From positions 1-53,372 of the forward strand of contig JAOZOY010000011.1 in NCBI GenBank assembly GCA_029933005.1: a stretch of DNA of 53,372 nt, in the 5' to 3' direction. Shown here one piece after another: positions 53,283-53,372 of this stretch. The translations under genes were made by a program, and so were the position numbers. The DNA is from Deltaproteobacteria bacterium. Lineage in GTDB: Bacteria > Desulfobacterota > Desulfobulbia > Desulfobulbales > SURF-16. Every line of letters starts with the position of its first letter. Positions within the stretch are counted from its first letter, which is position 1. The notes beneath the pieces were generated by a model. That model was not told the origin of the DNA. It ran no database searches and saw only the letters and a program-made list of their open reading frames with translations.

Positions 53283-53372
53283 TAGAAATAATAATCCTCT
53301 GATGCCTTGTAAAAGAATCAATAAAAGGTATTGACATGGCAGATAAGTTCAATTAAGTTTTCGGTCTTGTTT

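Noticed and set aside
1-53372. CRISPR arrays, tRNA and rRNA genes
   Set aside because: I looked for regularly spaced repeats and tRNA-like arms and saw none, but this was done by eye; a covariance-model search would be decisive.

Overview
The window looks like a chromosomal piece of an anaerobic, sulfur-cycling member of the Desulfobacterota (Desulfobulbales-like). This is inferred from content: a single-chain pyruvate:ferredoxin oxidoreductase, several small multihaem c-type cytochromes, a chemoreceptor with a c-type haem site, an Mrp/ApbC Fe-S carrier ATPase and GTG/TTG starts. No rRNA or tRNA gene was recognised, so the assignment rests on protein families only.

Layout. 1-14.5 kb is a surface-polysaccharide locus: SGNH hydrolase (cut by the window edge), B12-type radical SAM enzyme, Wzx-like flippase, O-antigen ligase/polymerase-like protein, GT2 glycosyltransferase, methyltransferase, a methyltransferase-GT2 fusion, two tandem secreted beta-helix proteins, a GT39/ArnT-like membrane protein and a last methyltransferase on the other strand. 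It ends in an IS110 relic. 15.3-20.1 kb holds a rhomboid protease, hflK-hflC, a zinc-ribbon protein and thiE. 20.7-28.2 kb holds citrate synthase, a three-gene cassette (LicC-like nucleotidyltransferase, CobD/HisC-like PLP enzyme, CDP-alcohol phosphatidyltransferase), an alanine/aspartate-type aminotransferase and a secreted carbonic-anhydrase-like protein that lacks the zinc ligands. 28.6-34.1 kb is grpE-dnaK, trpS, a CheX-like protein and mrp. 34.2-41.3 kb, on the minus strand, has two paralogous 12-haem cytochromes, nifJ/por and cysE. 41.4-43.4 kb is a translationally coupled tetrahaem cytochrome plus haem-binding chemoreceptor. 43.4-53.2 kb, all minus strand, is carA, carB, ftsH, folP, a class I adenylate cyclase and a glutaredoxin-like protein.

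How the genes may work together. The polysaccharide genes form one assembly/export set. The three-gene cassette at 22.6-25.3 kb reads as activation of a small phosphorylated amino-alcohol with a nucleotide and its transfer to a lipid, a Kennedy-like head-group route; this is a hypothesis. The two dodecahaem cytochromes are each three copies of a four-haem module and could form an electron relay. The tetrahaem cytochrome and the haem chemoreceptor could link periplasmic redox state to motility.

The intergenic regions are unusually rich in structure. Two long imperfect palindromes (16344-16439, 22106-22236) share the terminal consensus GTAAGYRNTCACNGGYRCC. A third palindrome lies at 20184-20267. 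A roughly 55-bp IS21-like repeat is present twice, 13.5 kb apart. Several short dispersed inverted repeats also occur.
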